Assembly: GCA_030844895.1 (NCBI GenBank)
Contig: CM061233.1
Location: 47,583,937 to 47,647,936 of the forward strand
Origin: Ambrosia x helenae
Taxonomy: Eukaryota > Streptophyta > Magnoliopsida > Asterales > Asteraceae
Reading direction: 5' to 3'
Length of the DNA stretch: 64,000 nt
Under the pieces are notes generated by a model. That model had not been told where the DNA came from, made no database searches, and was given only the letters and a program-made list of their open reading frames with translations. A program made the translations under genes and the position numbers. Positions 22,695 through 32,562 of this stretch are shown here, piece after piece. Within the stretch, counting starts at the first letter, position 1. Every line of letters starts with the position of its first letter.

Positions 22695-23160
22695 ATACGG
22701 ATAAAGCTTGAAAGGACAGGTTGAATCAGCTTGAGACTGAGCTGGCTCTCTTAAAGGAAAGGCAAGCCGAGTTGACCGAACAATGGGAGCATGAAAAGAG
22801 TGTCATGACAAATGTATTAAAGAAGAAGCGAGTCAACATCTGAGTGATTTTTCCTTTTACAAGATCTTCTGTTGATGATAACATAACTAAATTGTCATTA
22901 CTTTCAGATTGATCGGGTTAATCTAGAGATACAACATGCAGAGCGTGAGTATGATCTAAACCGTGCAGCTGAACTGAAATACAGGAGTCTGAACTCAACG
23001 TTACCTGCTGAAAAAGAATTAGTGGAGTATATGAGTTCAGGGAAGTCTATGCTTCGTGAAGAGGTCACCGGTGATGACATTGCTGAGATCGCGAGCAAAT
23101 TGATTGGAATTACGCTTTCAAAGCTGAAATTTAAAATTGCAGTTGTAGAGAAGGGCCACA
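22695..23160 (+). pseudogene. CLPB3: Captured CLPB3 (chloroplast ClpB chaperone) fragment
   Basis: Two exon-like pieces encode the coiled-coil middle domain of ClpB and the start of its second AAA+ domain. The first reads QLETELALLKERQAELTEQ then WEHEKSVMT. After an intron ending TTTCAG at 22908 the second reads IDRVNLEIQHAEREYDL, NRAAELKY, then GKSMLREEVTGDDIAEI. ClpB3 is the stromal Hsp100 disaggregase. Decay is evident: an in-frame stop near 22709, loss of residues after SLNS, a Trp lost from the conserved SKWTGIP motif, and nothing beyond it. It is in the same orientation as the polycomb-like exon 400 bp upstream, so a chimeric transcript is possible. Confidence 0.85.
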
Positions 23161-24681
23161 GTCATCCTGCCAAAATGTTTCGGTTATGATGCTGGTTAAA
23201 AATGTCGATTATGATGTTGGTAATTTCTTAACCGAAATATTATAGTGCAGCCTATGCATGTTAAAAAAGATTGTTGTTGGTCTTTTGTGTTAGTTTTTGA
23301 AGATTGTGTACTTTTTTGCAATTTGTATTCCTTTTTATAGCTTTCCTTGGTGTATTTCGTTCTATACATGATGCCATATGACCTGTGTTTTTTTGGCTTA
23401 GATGATTAGTTATGTAAGTGTTTCATATAGTCATCATTGCTTTGCTTTTTGTATCTCGATGTTTATCACAGTTGCAGTTGGTATACATTATTGTTTAGTT
23501 GCTGATTTTTTTTTTTGGTTTTTTGTTGTTTGCTCCTTTTTTGCTTTAGGTAGCTTGGTTTTCGCTTTGGGCGCTCGATATCTTTGGCGAAGGTAAGTGT
23601 CTGTCAATCCTTTGCTTTGATTCTATATTGGTTGCTTGGCTGTGTGTTTTGTATTAACCTATAGCGTATCAACCAGACCTAAATACCAATGCGGTTGATT
23701 ATACATTAATGTTATGCATAATTTACAATCTCTAACTTTAACCAACATCATTTAAAAAACGTTGAACCCACACGCATGCCGCGACGTGTTAACTCACAAA
23801 ATTTAGAACCAAACGTAAAATGATAAATAAAATTTTTGCTAAAGATGAATAATAATCTATGTAACCAGCTTTTACAACGTTTCTGCCGAGCTGGTGGAGT
23901 ACCGCTTAGAAGTGTGTGTGTGTGTGTTGGGTGAATGTCTTGATGGGTTAGACATTGAATAGACTACATGGCCACGCTTAGCAGCAACTTCAGGTTACTG
24001 GGCTTTATTTCTCATAACAATTGATCTAAAATTTTTAGTCATATTCTTACCAATTTTCTTCTATTAACAATTATTATTATTATTATTTTTTATTCAGGTT
24101 AGGTTGTTGACTCATCCTAACAAGCTTGCTAAATACCCAAAAACTTAATGTGTGGGGCCATGCTGCACCATCATGACTTGCATCCTCTCGGTTTCAATAA
24201 TTTATAAATGTAAACATTACCCAACATAATATGTATTTATTCATTAAGTAATTAATGTGTTGGTTTCGCGAATTGTGCTGATAATAGTTTTGTAATGTTG
24301 TGGTTTGATGCCAGTTATATGTAATTGATTACGAATTATGTGTTTTATTAACATTTTCTCTTGTAGTTATCGTTTACTTTGTGCCCAAACGAGAGTTAGA
24401 TAACATACCATATCATGCTTAATGTTTTAATTAAACTTGATATAGTTATTTCATGTTATGTATATATTTTGTCACTTTTCATTTTATCTTTTGTTAAACC
24501 CATGAAGAAGGATATTGCCAAAAATGTGGTGTATAAAGAAATATTTAGTGATATTTGAATAGAATGTGTATTGGTTTCTTTTAAATCTTAATAAAATATT
24601 TCTGCTACATTTTTTTATATGTTTTACCACTCAAAATAATTGTACGTTGGTGAGCCGCGTGTAACGCGGGCAAAGATCTAG
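23161..24681 (+). other. Non-coding 3' part of the gene-capturing Helitron
   Basis: No gene is supported. A short exon-like piece ending GGCGAAG|GTAAGT at about 23593 may be another captured fragment. The rest is AT-rich with a (GT)n tract near 23912-23925 and ends in the Helitron terminal hairpin. Confidence 0.4.
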
Positions 24682-24837
24682 TGTGTAGATAAACAATAGC
24701 TGGCTTTATGTCATGTTAACTACAAAAAAAAAAAAAAAAATAGATGATTTCTCTTTTACAAGTAAAAACAACGATGATTTTTTTTGGAATCTTTTAGAAA
24801 CTTTGTTTCTAAATATGAAAAATGGTTGGTGGCTATT

Positions 24838-25144
24838 TTTTTTTTTGAACGGCCAAAGAATCAATTCCGATTACTCTCGGGCACCCTTTTGGCGAATCAG
24901 GTACTCGAGAGTACCCGGGCCACCAATTGCCACCAATTACCGGGAAAACCCGACCACTCACCCGCCCGAAGGCACGACGGTGAAATAGTTGGTAAAACTG
25001 GTCGGGATCGGGACTCGAATCCAAGCCAATGGCCGGGTCATCCCTCATTTCCCCTCCACCAATGTCCTCCAAATGTAGCTAGTGGGAATTGAACCCAAGC
25101 CTCCCATATGAAACTTTAGGCCCTCAACCAACTGGGCTACAAGT
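24838..25144 (-). mobile_element. tRNA-derived SINE, minus strand
   Basis: A 307 bp element is flanked by 13 bp direct repeats GTTGGTGGCTATT (24825-24837 and 25145-25157). On the minus strand it starts with an A box (TAGCCCAGTTGGTTGAGGGC), then a B box (GGTTCAATTCC), an unrelated body, and a terminal A tract (24838-24846). These are the defining traits of a SINE made by pol III and inserted by LINE machinery. Open frames that cross it are not genes. Confidence 0.85.
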
Positions 25145-25197
25145 GTTGGTGGCTATTATTCAAAATATATCATCTAACTTATTTTAAAAGTCATCAT

Positions 25198-25279
25198 TTT
25201 TTTTTTTGAACATTGACTTTCATTAAACACAAGGGAAAGTCCATAAAACAAGGACTAACACCCGGAAACTATAACATGT
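25198..25279 (-). mobile_element. 3' untranslated end and A tail of a LINE, left of the Athila-like insertion
   Basis: On the minus strand the LINE 3' UTR from 56161 continues here after the CATGT target site (TTATAGTTTCCGGGTGTTAG...) and ends in AATGAAAGTCAATGTTC and an A run (25198-25208). Beyond it CTTATTTTAAAAG resembles CTTATTTTATAAAG at about 56993, a possible degenerate target duplication of the LINE. Confidence 0.65.
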
Positions 25280-25458
25280 TGATGTATTGTAAAATACATC
25301 TATTTCCGGTGTAAAGCTTGTATTGTTTTCGAGTCATTTAGATAGTGTTTTTACTAGTTTTAGGCTTGTACCGGTCTATTTTATTGAGTATAGGTTTTTA
25401 TAGATTTTTATTAGTTTTGTTTTGTTTTGTTTTTAGTATTTATCTATTTTATTTTATA
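25280..25458 (+). repeat. Left piece of the 5' LTR of the Athila-like element
   Basis: It matches 54332-54510 of the 3' LTR almost base for base up to the Helitron insertion point, after which similarity resumes at 49350. Confidence 0.92.
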
Positions 25459-25487
25459 CTAGGTTTGAGACCCGTGGGGACCCACGG
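25459..25487 (-). repeat. 3' terminal hairpin of the large Helitron
   Basis: CTAG at 25459-25462, an 8 nt spacer, and a 7 bp perfect stem with a 2 nt loop. The hairpin is the rolling-circle termination signal of Helitrons. Confidence 0.88.
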
Positions 25488-26011
25488 TGCAAACCATAGT
25501 AAATAAAAAAAATATATTAAACTAAGACTTGTATTATTCAAGTTTAGTGGATACAAACGTAAAGTTTTAAGAATAACGATTAGCCTGATATATTTTTTCT
25601 TATATAAACGTCATGTTTCAATGTTGTGTTGATATGAAATGGGTATTAAAATTAAAACTAATATATAACTATGGTTATCATGTAAAAGTGGATATTTTTT
25701 GTAAGTTATAAGTAACGTTAATAATGAAAACCGATTACCTATTATGATCAGTACTCAACCAAAGTATAAACTTTAACAAAAAATAACAAAACGTATGAAT
25801 AAATTGTGTTTTTGTAAATGACTTTTTATCATATTTTTATTTTTAATGTAATTGTAATTAGAACATAAGTTGTTTTATTGACCAATGGCAACGCACTGTT
25901 CAAAAGCACAAAAAAAAAAAAAAGTTTAAAATAATACTTTATTATTGAAGTTGTATATACATAACGTCAATAAAGATAAGTAAAAAATTGCATCAAAATT
26001 ACTCACATTAT
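25488..26011 (-). other. Non-coding 3' tail of the large Helitron
   Basis: AT-rich sequence between the helicase stop and the terminal hairpin, with no recognised feature. Confidence 0.5.
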
Positions 26012-27671
26012 TCATAAATCCTGAAAGACTTCTTTGTACACAACGTTTGATGTTTTGTTCGTCAATTCACCATTTTCATCTACTATAACTATCTTCAGTC
26101 CATCTCGACTTCTGACTCTTGATAGCGCAACATACAACTGCCCGTGTGAAAAAACTGGATCCTTCAAATACAACCCAACTCTGGATAAGGATTGTCCTTG
26201 ACTTTTGTTTATTGTCATTGCGAAAGAAACAACAAGTGGAAATTGCCTTCTGTTAAATTTAAAAGGAATTTTCTTATCCGAGGGGGATAAAGTAATTCTT
26301 GGAATAAAAGTTCGCATTCCAATGTTACTTCCTGATATGATTTTCGCTTCAATGACACGAGAATTTTAACAACTTGTAACCTTGTCCCATTGCACAAACT
26401 GCTTTTCTGATCAATGTTTCTAAGTAACATTACGGGAACGCCAACTTTCAAAACCAAACGATGGTTTGGTATTCCAGAAAACTTAAGACCATTCAGGACA
26501 TCAGGAGAAACTAATCTTTCATCAACCTGTTTGTTAACATCTTCGGACCGGCAAACACTATCCGAACTTAGATACTCAACTTCGTCACCGGGAAACATTG
26601 AAAGTAATATATCATTAATTTCATGAACAACTTCATTCTTCGGTGCCAATATAGCGCGATCTTGAAAATAAGTCGGAATGTGGATGTTATCCAAAAGTGA
26701 CGGATAAACAAAGGCTATCAAATCAGAAACAGGATCCGAAGATTGAGAAATAAGTAAGTCATCAGGTATCAAAATAACATCCTGATCATCGCTTATTGTA
26801 TCAACCTTTCCTTCTCCTATATCCAGAAGCCAAGATGCAAACTTTTTAGTTTCCTCAATATCAGAACTGCAGCTTCCTGAAAGCAACCTCATATTTTTTG
26901 TTAATTCTAAAACAGTGCATTTGTGCCAAATGTACGATGAACTTAAAGAGGCATTAACAATGTCATGCCTAGTTCCATTTGGTACAACTGGTAGAATTTG
27001 CCTAAAGTCACCCCCAAACACAACAACCTTTCCACCAAATAACAAATCAGACGACTCATCAGCATGTACACCAAATACATCTTTTAAACTTCGATCTAGT
27101 GCTTCAAAAGCATGTTTATGAGTCATGGGTGCTTCATCCCATATAATCAAGTCAGTTTGTTTAACCAGCTGTGCAACATCACTATTAGGTGGTATGTAGC
27201 ACATTGAATCTTCAGTTAGGTTTATAGGAATACGAAACCTGGAATGTGCTGTCCTACCACCGGCCAATAGCAAGATGCGATACCACTCGAAGCAACATTC
27301 AAAACAATCTTTCTTTTACATCTTATGGATGAAGATAGAGTCTTCCATAGGAACGTTTTACCCGTACCACCGTAACCATAAACAAAAAAAACCCCTCCTT
27401 TCTTCTCTTCAACAGATTTAATTACACAGTTATAAATATTTTTTTGTTCATCTGTTAAAGAAGAGAACTGAGAATCAAATTCTTCAACCAAACTGTTTGA
27501 GTCATAGCCCAACTCCTCACAAATAAGACGATTGTCTAATAATGATAGAAACTCATTCTCAGGATATGGCATACCTACGAAATGTCATAGACTGTAACTA
27601 TTACGCAATAAGAACTTCTCAATATCAAGCAAAGCTAAATTCTTAAGTTCGTCATCTGAAAGTATCAAATC
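26012..27671 (-). pseudogene. Helitron PIF1-type helicase, C-terminal half
   Basis: After an acceptor-like TTTTTTCCCCAG the reading starts SDDELKNLALLDIEKFLL, meets a TGA in SL*HF, and resumes at MPYPENEFLSLLDNRLI. Walker A is GYGGTGKT (27354-27377). A one-base loss near 27270 shifts the frame. Then come RTAHSRFRIP, Walker B LIIWDEAPM, FGGDFRQILPVV, LTKNMRL, and the C-terminal NKSQGQSLSRVGLYL and QLYVALSRV motifs. A further frameshift lies near 26365. This is the 5'-3' DNA helicase half of the Rep/helicase that drives rolling-circle transposition. With one stop and two frameshifts it is dead. Confidence 0.92.
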
Positions 27672-27969
27672 TGGGGAAAAAATGTCACACCCTCAAATTC
27701 CACTTGCGGGGTTTTACCGCGAGGCGCATGACATACCAGGATCCAAGTCAACGGTCACAATAAACGACATCTATATGCAGTAAAAGTTACGTAGAAATAC
27801 CAACCACGCAGTTTATAAGTAAAGTATAAAACGACAGCGGAAGCAAAATTTAATGTTTACAAAACCAATGTCAAAATGTGAATGCAAACACAACCCGGTT
27901 TGCTTATGTATGCAAGACTAGACGCGGTGCGACTCCAGTGCGCCTAAGACTCCCTGCTACCTTAGCGAC

Positions 27970-28457
27970 CTGAGAAAACATGCGAAGTTAGACAACACTT
28001 AAAGTGCCGGTGAGTCACAGAGATATAGTTTGCAAAAGTTATCATAAGTAAGCCAAACCCAACAACCCTTACATCTATACCTGATGCTAGCTAGACATCG
28101 TTACATGATACTATAGTGTCGTGAACCACTGCTGACAAGATAAGAATGCCTCAAACCCGTCACCGGTTCATCACCCGGTGCCGTAAGATATAGGACAAAT
28201 ATGCACCCGCCACCGACCTCCAGTCGGCCCGAGTGGGGCTAGTCAAGCCCAATAGATCTATTCACACCTTCCCCGCTATGTACCCACATATTGATGGTTC
28301 ACTAAGATATGAGAGGACTTTAATGATGAAAGTATAAGTCACTAAGTATCCATGAGGTATCATGTAATATGTTGGTTTAAAAGTTTAGAAAGTTTTACCG
28401 CATGTCTCTCCCCCAGAATGTTCCAAAAACAGTAAAGAATGGGGCTGTGACACTCAC
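27970..28457 (-). other. Candidate intron inside the 3' LTR of element C
   Basis: On the minus strand AACTAAG|GTGAGTGTC to GCATGTTTTCTCAG|GTCGC, 488 nt, with AATAGATCTATTGGG inside. The copy in the 5' LTR is 35927-36414. Confidence 0.55.
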
Positions 28458-28762
28458 CTTAGTTTGCGTTCCCAAAATAAGAATTTAGACAAGTCTTGAT
28501 GATCCCAAGTACCGGCGATCTATCAATAAAGGTTGTATGAGAGTTGTGACTAATAACCCCAAGGCTATTCAGTCCCCGATTGTCCAGATCATGATTAAGA
28601 AAGTTTGAAAACGTGTTTGACAGTGTAACCGACACGTGAAACTGACCCGACATCCCGTTGGTGACCCATTACACAAGTAATCAAGTACACATAGATTACA
28701 CACAAGTTTCGAGCATAAAACACTTAGTTTGTATCAAAAATCTCATTTTAGTTAACGTAGGG

Positions 28763-28935
28763 TCGAAGGTGACTGTAAATGGTCGAAGGAGACTTTAAAC
28801 GGTCGAATGTGGCTACCTTCGCCCCTTTTCTCCCTCCTTAGCCCATTTGTAATACGTTCGACCATTTAGTAACCAGGTTCGACCCTGGAGTCCCTCCTTC
28901 GCACCATCGACCGGTCGAAGGAGGCCAGGTTCGCC
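28763..28935 (-). repeat. Second GGTCGAAGG palindromic block in LTR C
   Basis: GGTCGAAGG and CCTTCGACC words alternate, including the perfect palindrome TTCGACCGGTCGAA. The same block is at 36717-36895 in the 5' LTR and at 12795-12975 in the interrupted LTR. Confidence 0.7.
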
Positions 28936-29705
28936 CCTGTTGTGCAATTTTCCCTAAAAACGCTTCAAACACATTCAAAACAACTCGAAACATCATCAAA
29001 CACAGCAGTCAAGCATGGGTAACTTATCCCTACAAAACCCTACCGATTTTACACCAAAATCTAGTCGTTTTACAAGTTTCCCAAAATAGTAAATTATGGA
29101 GATGTCACATCATCATGCATGCAATCTTTACCCAATTAGGAAACTTTATGAAATCACTCAATAATTAACTTAATATACTCAGATTACCATGAACAATAAA
29201 CCCCCCAATCAAATCCCTATCACTATCATCATGAACAAGCCCTAGATCTAACCCAAAATCCCCAAAATGGATAAAACATCATCAATAATCAATTGTAACC
29301 TATCTCAATCATAAAACATTATCAATAGCAGTCCTAGATCATTGTTATAACATCTATACAGCAGTCAATCATCAAACAATACATAACATCACATAGAACA
29401 CCATTAACACATGTTAGTTTGTATGAAAACTCATTGTTTATGAATAGGTTTTGTTTAGAAAGATATTAGGAAGGTTTTTATCTATTAAAACATGTTTGTA
29501 TCAGATCTGGACTCTTGGGGTTTAATCAAAATTGTTTAAAAAGGATCTAGAATGAAGAACACACCTTAGATCTTCACTCGTAATGATTTAGAGAGTTGGA
29601 TTATGAAAAATAAGCTCAAAAACTCCTTCCCCAATGATAATAGTCGAAAGAGAGTGTTTAGAGGCGTTTAGGGTTTGTGAAATGATGAAAAATGACTAAG
29701 GATGG

Positions 29706-29714
29706 TATTTATAC
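29706..29714 (-). promoter_or_regulatory. TATA box of the 3' LTR of element C
   Basis: On the minus strand ATAGTATAAATACC, directly downstream of the first palindromic block. The equivalent in the 5' LTR, the working promoter, is 37664-37672. Confidence 0.6.
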
Positions 29715-29718
29715 TATG

Positions 29719-29890
29719 TCCAGGTTCGACCCCTTCGTATGGGCGAACGTGGAAGTTAAGTGGTCGAAGGTACCTTTTCAAATCAGTTAGCCAGGTTCGA
29801 CCCTTCATATGGGTCGAAGGTGATTTTATACGGCCGAAGGAGACCTTTTAGAAAACTAAGGGCCAGGTTCGACCCTTCGAACGGTCGAAC
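29719..29890 (-). repeat. GGTCGAAGG palindromic block upstream of the TATA box in LTR C
   Basis: Repeated TTCGACC and GGTCGAA in both orientations, immediately upstream of the TATA box. The equivalent in the 5' LTR is 37680-37850. The position matches the unrelated GCGAATAGG block of element B. Confidence 0.7.
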
Positions 29891-30282
29891 TAGAGAGGTT
29901 CATTTCCATATTTCCAGTGTGTCGTGTTTAGCACATTTTAACGCACCTTAACGCCTGAACATGTAACCCTAATCTATGTTTCACATAATTAAGCATGAAC
30001 AATCATCTAAACATCATTTAAACACGTATTTGTATATAATCCACCATATAAGAATCATTCTACACATAACACTTAATTTAGCTTATGTAATTCACCAATA
30101 ACGGGACTCAAGACGCGTGTATATGTAAAAGACACCAATGATCCTTCAGATCATTGAACTCTGGACAATACGTAAGAAAACCCCGACTCAACTAACCCAG
30201 TTAAGTACGTAATTAAACTGTTTCCCGCTAAGGTAGACTTATAAGTTTTAAATATGTTAAGTCAAATATGCCAGGTGTCACA

Positions 30283-30417
30283 TCATCCCCTCGTTGAAAG
30301 AATTTTCGTCCCGAAAATTGTACGATGTCATAAGGAAGAAGACGAAAAGAAAGAAACGAAAGAAAATTTACCGGTTGTCACATCATCCCCCCGTTGAAAG
30401 GAATCTCGCCCCGAGAT
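30283..30417 (-). promoter_or_regulatory. Duplicated hairpin-polypurine module of element C
   Basis: As in element B, two modules precede the LTR. The first, next to the pol stop, has AATCTCG-GGG-CGAGATT, a G-rich purine tract and an LTR-start mimic TGTGACAACCGGTAAAT (about 30366-30382). The second has AATTTTCG-GGA-CGAAAATT, the purine tract and the true LTR start. The mimic lies 100 bp inside the true boundary. Confidence 0.72.
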
Positions 30418-32562
30418 TCACTCAGCTTCAGCGGTAACATGTCTAGATTCGAACGCACGCTTAGGAAAAAGATGAGGATATTTGGACTTCATCATGTCCT
30501 CCCGTTCCCACGTGAACTCCGGTCCACGATTTGAATTCCAACGGATCTTAACGATTCGGATTTTACTCCGACGGAGACTACGAATCTTGTAGTCTAGGAT
30601 TTCAACTGGTTCTTCCACAATGCGAAGACGATCGTCAACCTTGATCTCTTCCAAAGGAACAATAAGAGATTCATCCGCTAAACACTTCTTCAAGTTAGAC
30701 ACATGGAAGACGTTGTGGACACTGCCGAGCTCCGCCGGCAAGTCAAGTTTGTATGCCACCGGTCCAATTCGTTCCAGAATTGCGAATGGTCCGACATAAC
30801 GAGGGTTAAGTTTGCCACGCTTCCCAAAGCGTATGACGCCCTTCCATGGAGAAACTTTTAGAAGTACCTTGTCCCCAACCTGGAACTCTAAAGGTTTGCG
30901 ACGGCGATCGGCATAACTCTTCTGACGATCCCGCGCAGCTGCTAAACGGTTACGGATTTGCACGATTTTCTCCGAAGTTTCGTACACAAGTTCCGGACCA
31001 GTGAGCTGACTCTCGCCCACCTCGGCCCAACAGAGAGGAGACCGTCATTTCCGTCCGTAAAGAGCCTCGAACGGAGCTGCCTTAATGCTAGAATGGTAGC
31101 TGTTGTTGTAAGAGAACTCCACCAACGGCAGGTGATTCTCCCAACCTTTGCCAAAATCAATAACGCATGCGCGAAGCATGTCTCCAAAGTTTGAATCGTC
31201 CGCTCACTCTGACCGTCCGTTTGCGGATGATAGGCTGTACTCATATCCAACTGATTACCTAAGGCTTTATGTAGGACCTTCCAGAAACGCGAAGCAAAGC
31301 GAGAATCACGATCAGAAATGATAGAAACAGGCACCCTGTGCTTAGAAACCACTTCCTTAAGATAAATGCGAGCCAAGCGCTCGAGTCCGTCAGTTTCCTT
31401 AATAGGAAGGAAGTGTGCTGATTTTGTCAACCTGTCGACAATCACCCAAATCATATCACAACCATTTGGCGATTTCGGTAGTTTGGTGACAAAATCCATC
31501 GTGATTCGCTCCCACTTCCATTCGGGAAGTTCTGGTTGTTGCAGGAGACCAGACGGCCTCTGGTACTCCACCTTGACCTTCGCACAAGTCAAGCATTTGC
31601 TAACATAGGAGGCGATGTTAGCTTTCATGTTTGGCCACCAGTAGAGTATCTTCAAGTCCTGATACATCTTGTCGGAGCCTGGATGAATAGAGTATCGAGA
31701 TTTGTGAGCTTCGTCCAAGACAAGCTCCCGTAATCCCCCAAACAGTGGTACCCAAACTCGTTCCGCAAAGTAATGTAGGCCATCAGACCTAAGTTCGAGG
31801 TGCTTGTCAGCACTGTGCATAGTTTCAGCTTTTAGGTTTTCCTCCTTCAAAGCTTCAAGCTGCGCAGAACGAATCTGGTCAGGTAGAGAAGAATGGATAG
31901 TGAGCTGTAAAGCCCTGACACGTCGCGGGTTCGCAGATTCCTTCCTGCTCAAGGCGTCAGCCACAACGTTCGCCTTGCCAGGATGGTACTTAATGGAACA
32001 ATCATAATCGTTAAGAAGCTCGACCCAGCGACGCTGCCTCATATTCAACACCTTCTGATAAAAAATGTGCTGGAGACTCTTGTGATCGGTATAAACATCG
32101 CACTTGGTACCGTACAAGTAATGCCTCCAGATCTTCAGAGCGAAAATCACCGCTCCCAATTCCAAATCATGGGTAGTGTAGTTCTTCTCGTGAACCTTAA
32201 GTTGACGAGAAGCGTAAGCAATAACTTTCCCGCATTGCATCAACACACAACCGAGACCACGAATAGAGGCGTCACAGTACACGACGAAGTCATCCGTACC
32301 ATCTGGTAAGGACAAGATAGGTGCAGTGCAGAGTTTAAGTTTCAGCAATTGGAATGCCGATTCCTGTGAATCACCCCAGTCAAACTTCCGGTCCTTCTGG
32401 GTGAGAGTAGTGAGGGGTTGAGCGATCTTCGAAAATCCCTCAATGAAACGACGATAATAACCTGCGAGACCAAGAAATTGTCGCACCTCAGATGGCGTCT
32501 TTGGTGCTTCCCAGTCTTTAATAGCCTCGATCTTAGCCGGATCGACATGAATCCCCTAGTAC
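30418..32562 (-). pseudogene. pol: RNase H, integrase and chromodomain part of element C pol
   Basis: Downstream of a one-base gain near 32562, the frame from 32486 encodes the end of the reverse transcriptase region, RNase H (YCDASIRGLGCVL, YTDHKSLQHIF, VVADALSR), the integrase zinc site (HKSRYSIHPGSDK, then CLTCAK) and integrase core (ITMDFVTKLP, ISDRDSRFASRF, TDGQSERTIQTLE). A one-base loss near 31185 ends that frame. The true frame continues with a TGA in YGRK*RSPLCW near 31047 and then runs openly from VGESQLTGPELVY to the chromodomain and the stop at 30418. The protein would copy and integrate the element, but three lesions prevent a full product. Confidence 0.92.

Larger units (their letters stand above)
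20147..24681 (+). mobile_element. Gene-capturing Helitron, plus strand
   Basis: The 5' end TCTATACATATAATATTT is preceded by A. The 3' end is a hairpin CCGCG-TGTAA-CGCGG, an 8 nt spacer and CTAG (24678-24681) followed by T. Insertion between A and T is the Helitron rule. The 4.5 kb body has no replicase or helicase but carries pieces of at least two unrelated host genes in the same orientation as the element. A leader-like segment with a donor-like CCAAG|GTAACC is at about 20330-20400. It is non-autonomous and would rely on a helper. Confidence 0.65.
27683..30282 (-). repeat. 3' LTR of element C
   Basis: It reads TGTGACACC to GGTGTGACA on the minus strand, 2600 bp. On that strand the order is GGTCGAAGG palindromic block (29719-29890), TATA box (29706-29714), a second palindromic block (28763-28935), and the intron-like segment (27970-28457). 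It shares its second half with the LTR of element B but differs in the first half. Confidence 0.93.

Noticed and set aside
23402..23596. Hydrophobic 64-codon frame that could be a small membrane protein
   Set aside because: T-rich DNA gives Phe/Val-rich readings by chance; it lies in the non-coding part of a Helitron.
24713..25092. Three overlapping frames
   Set aside because: They cross the SINE and its boundaries and have no family resemblance.
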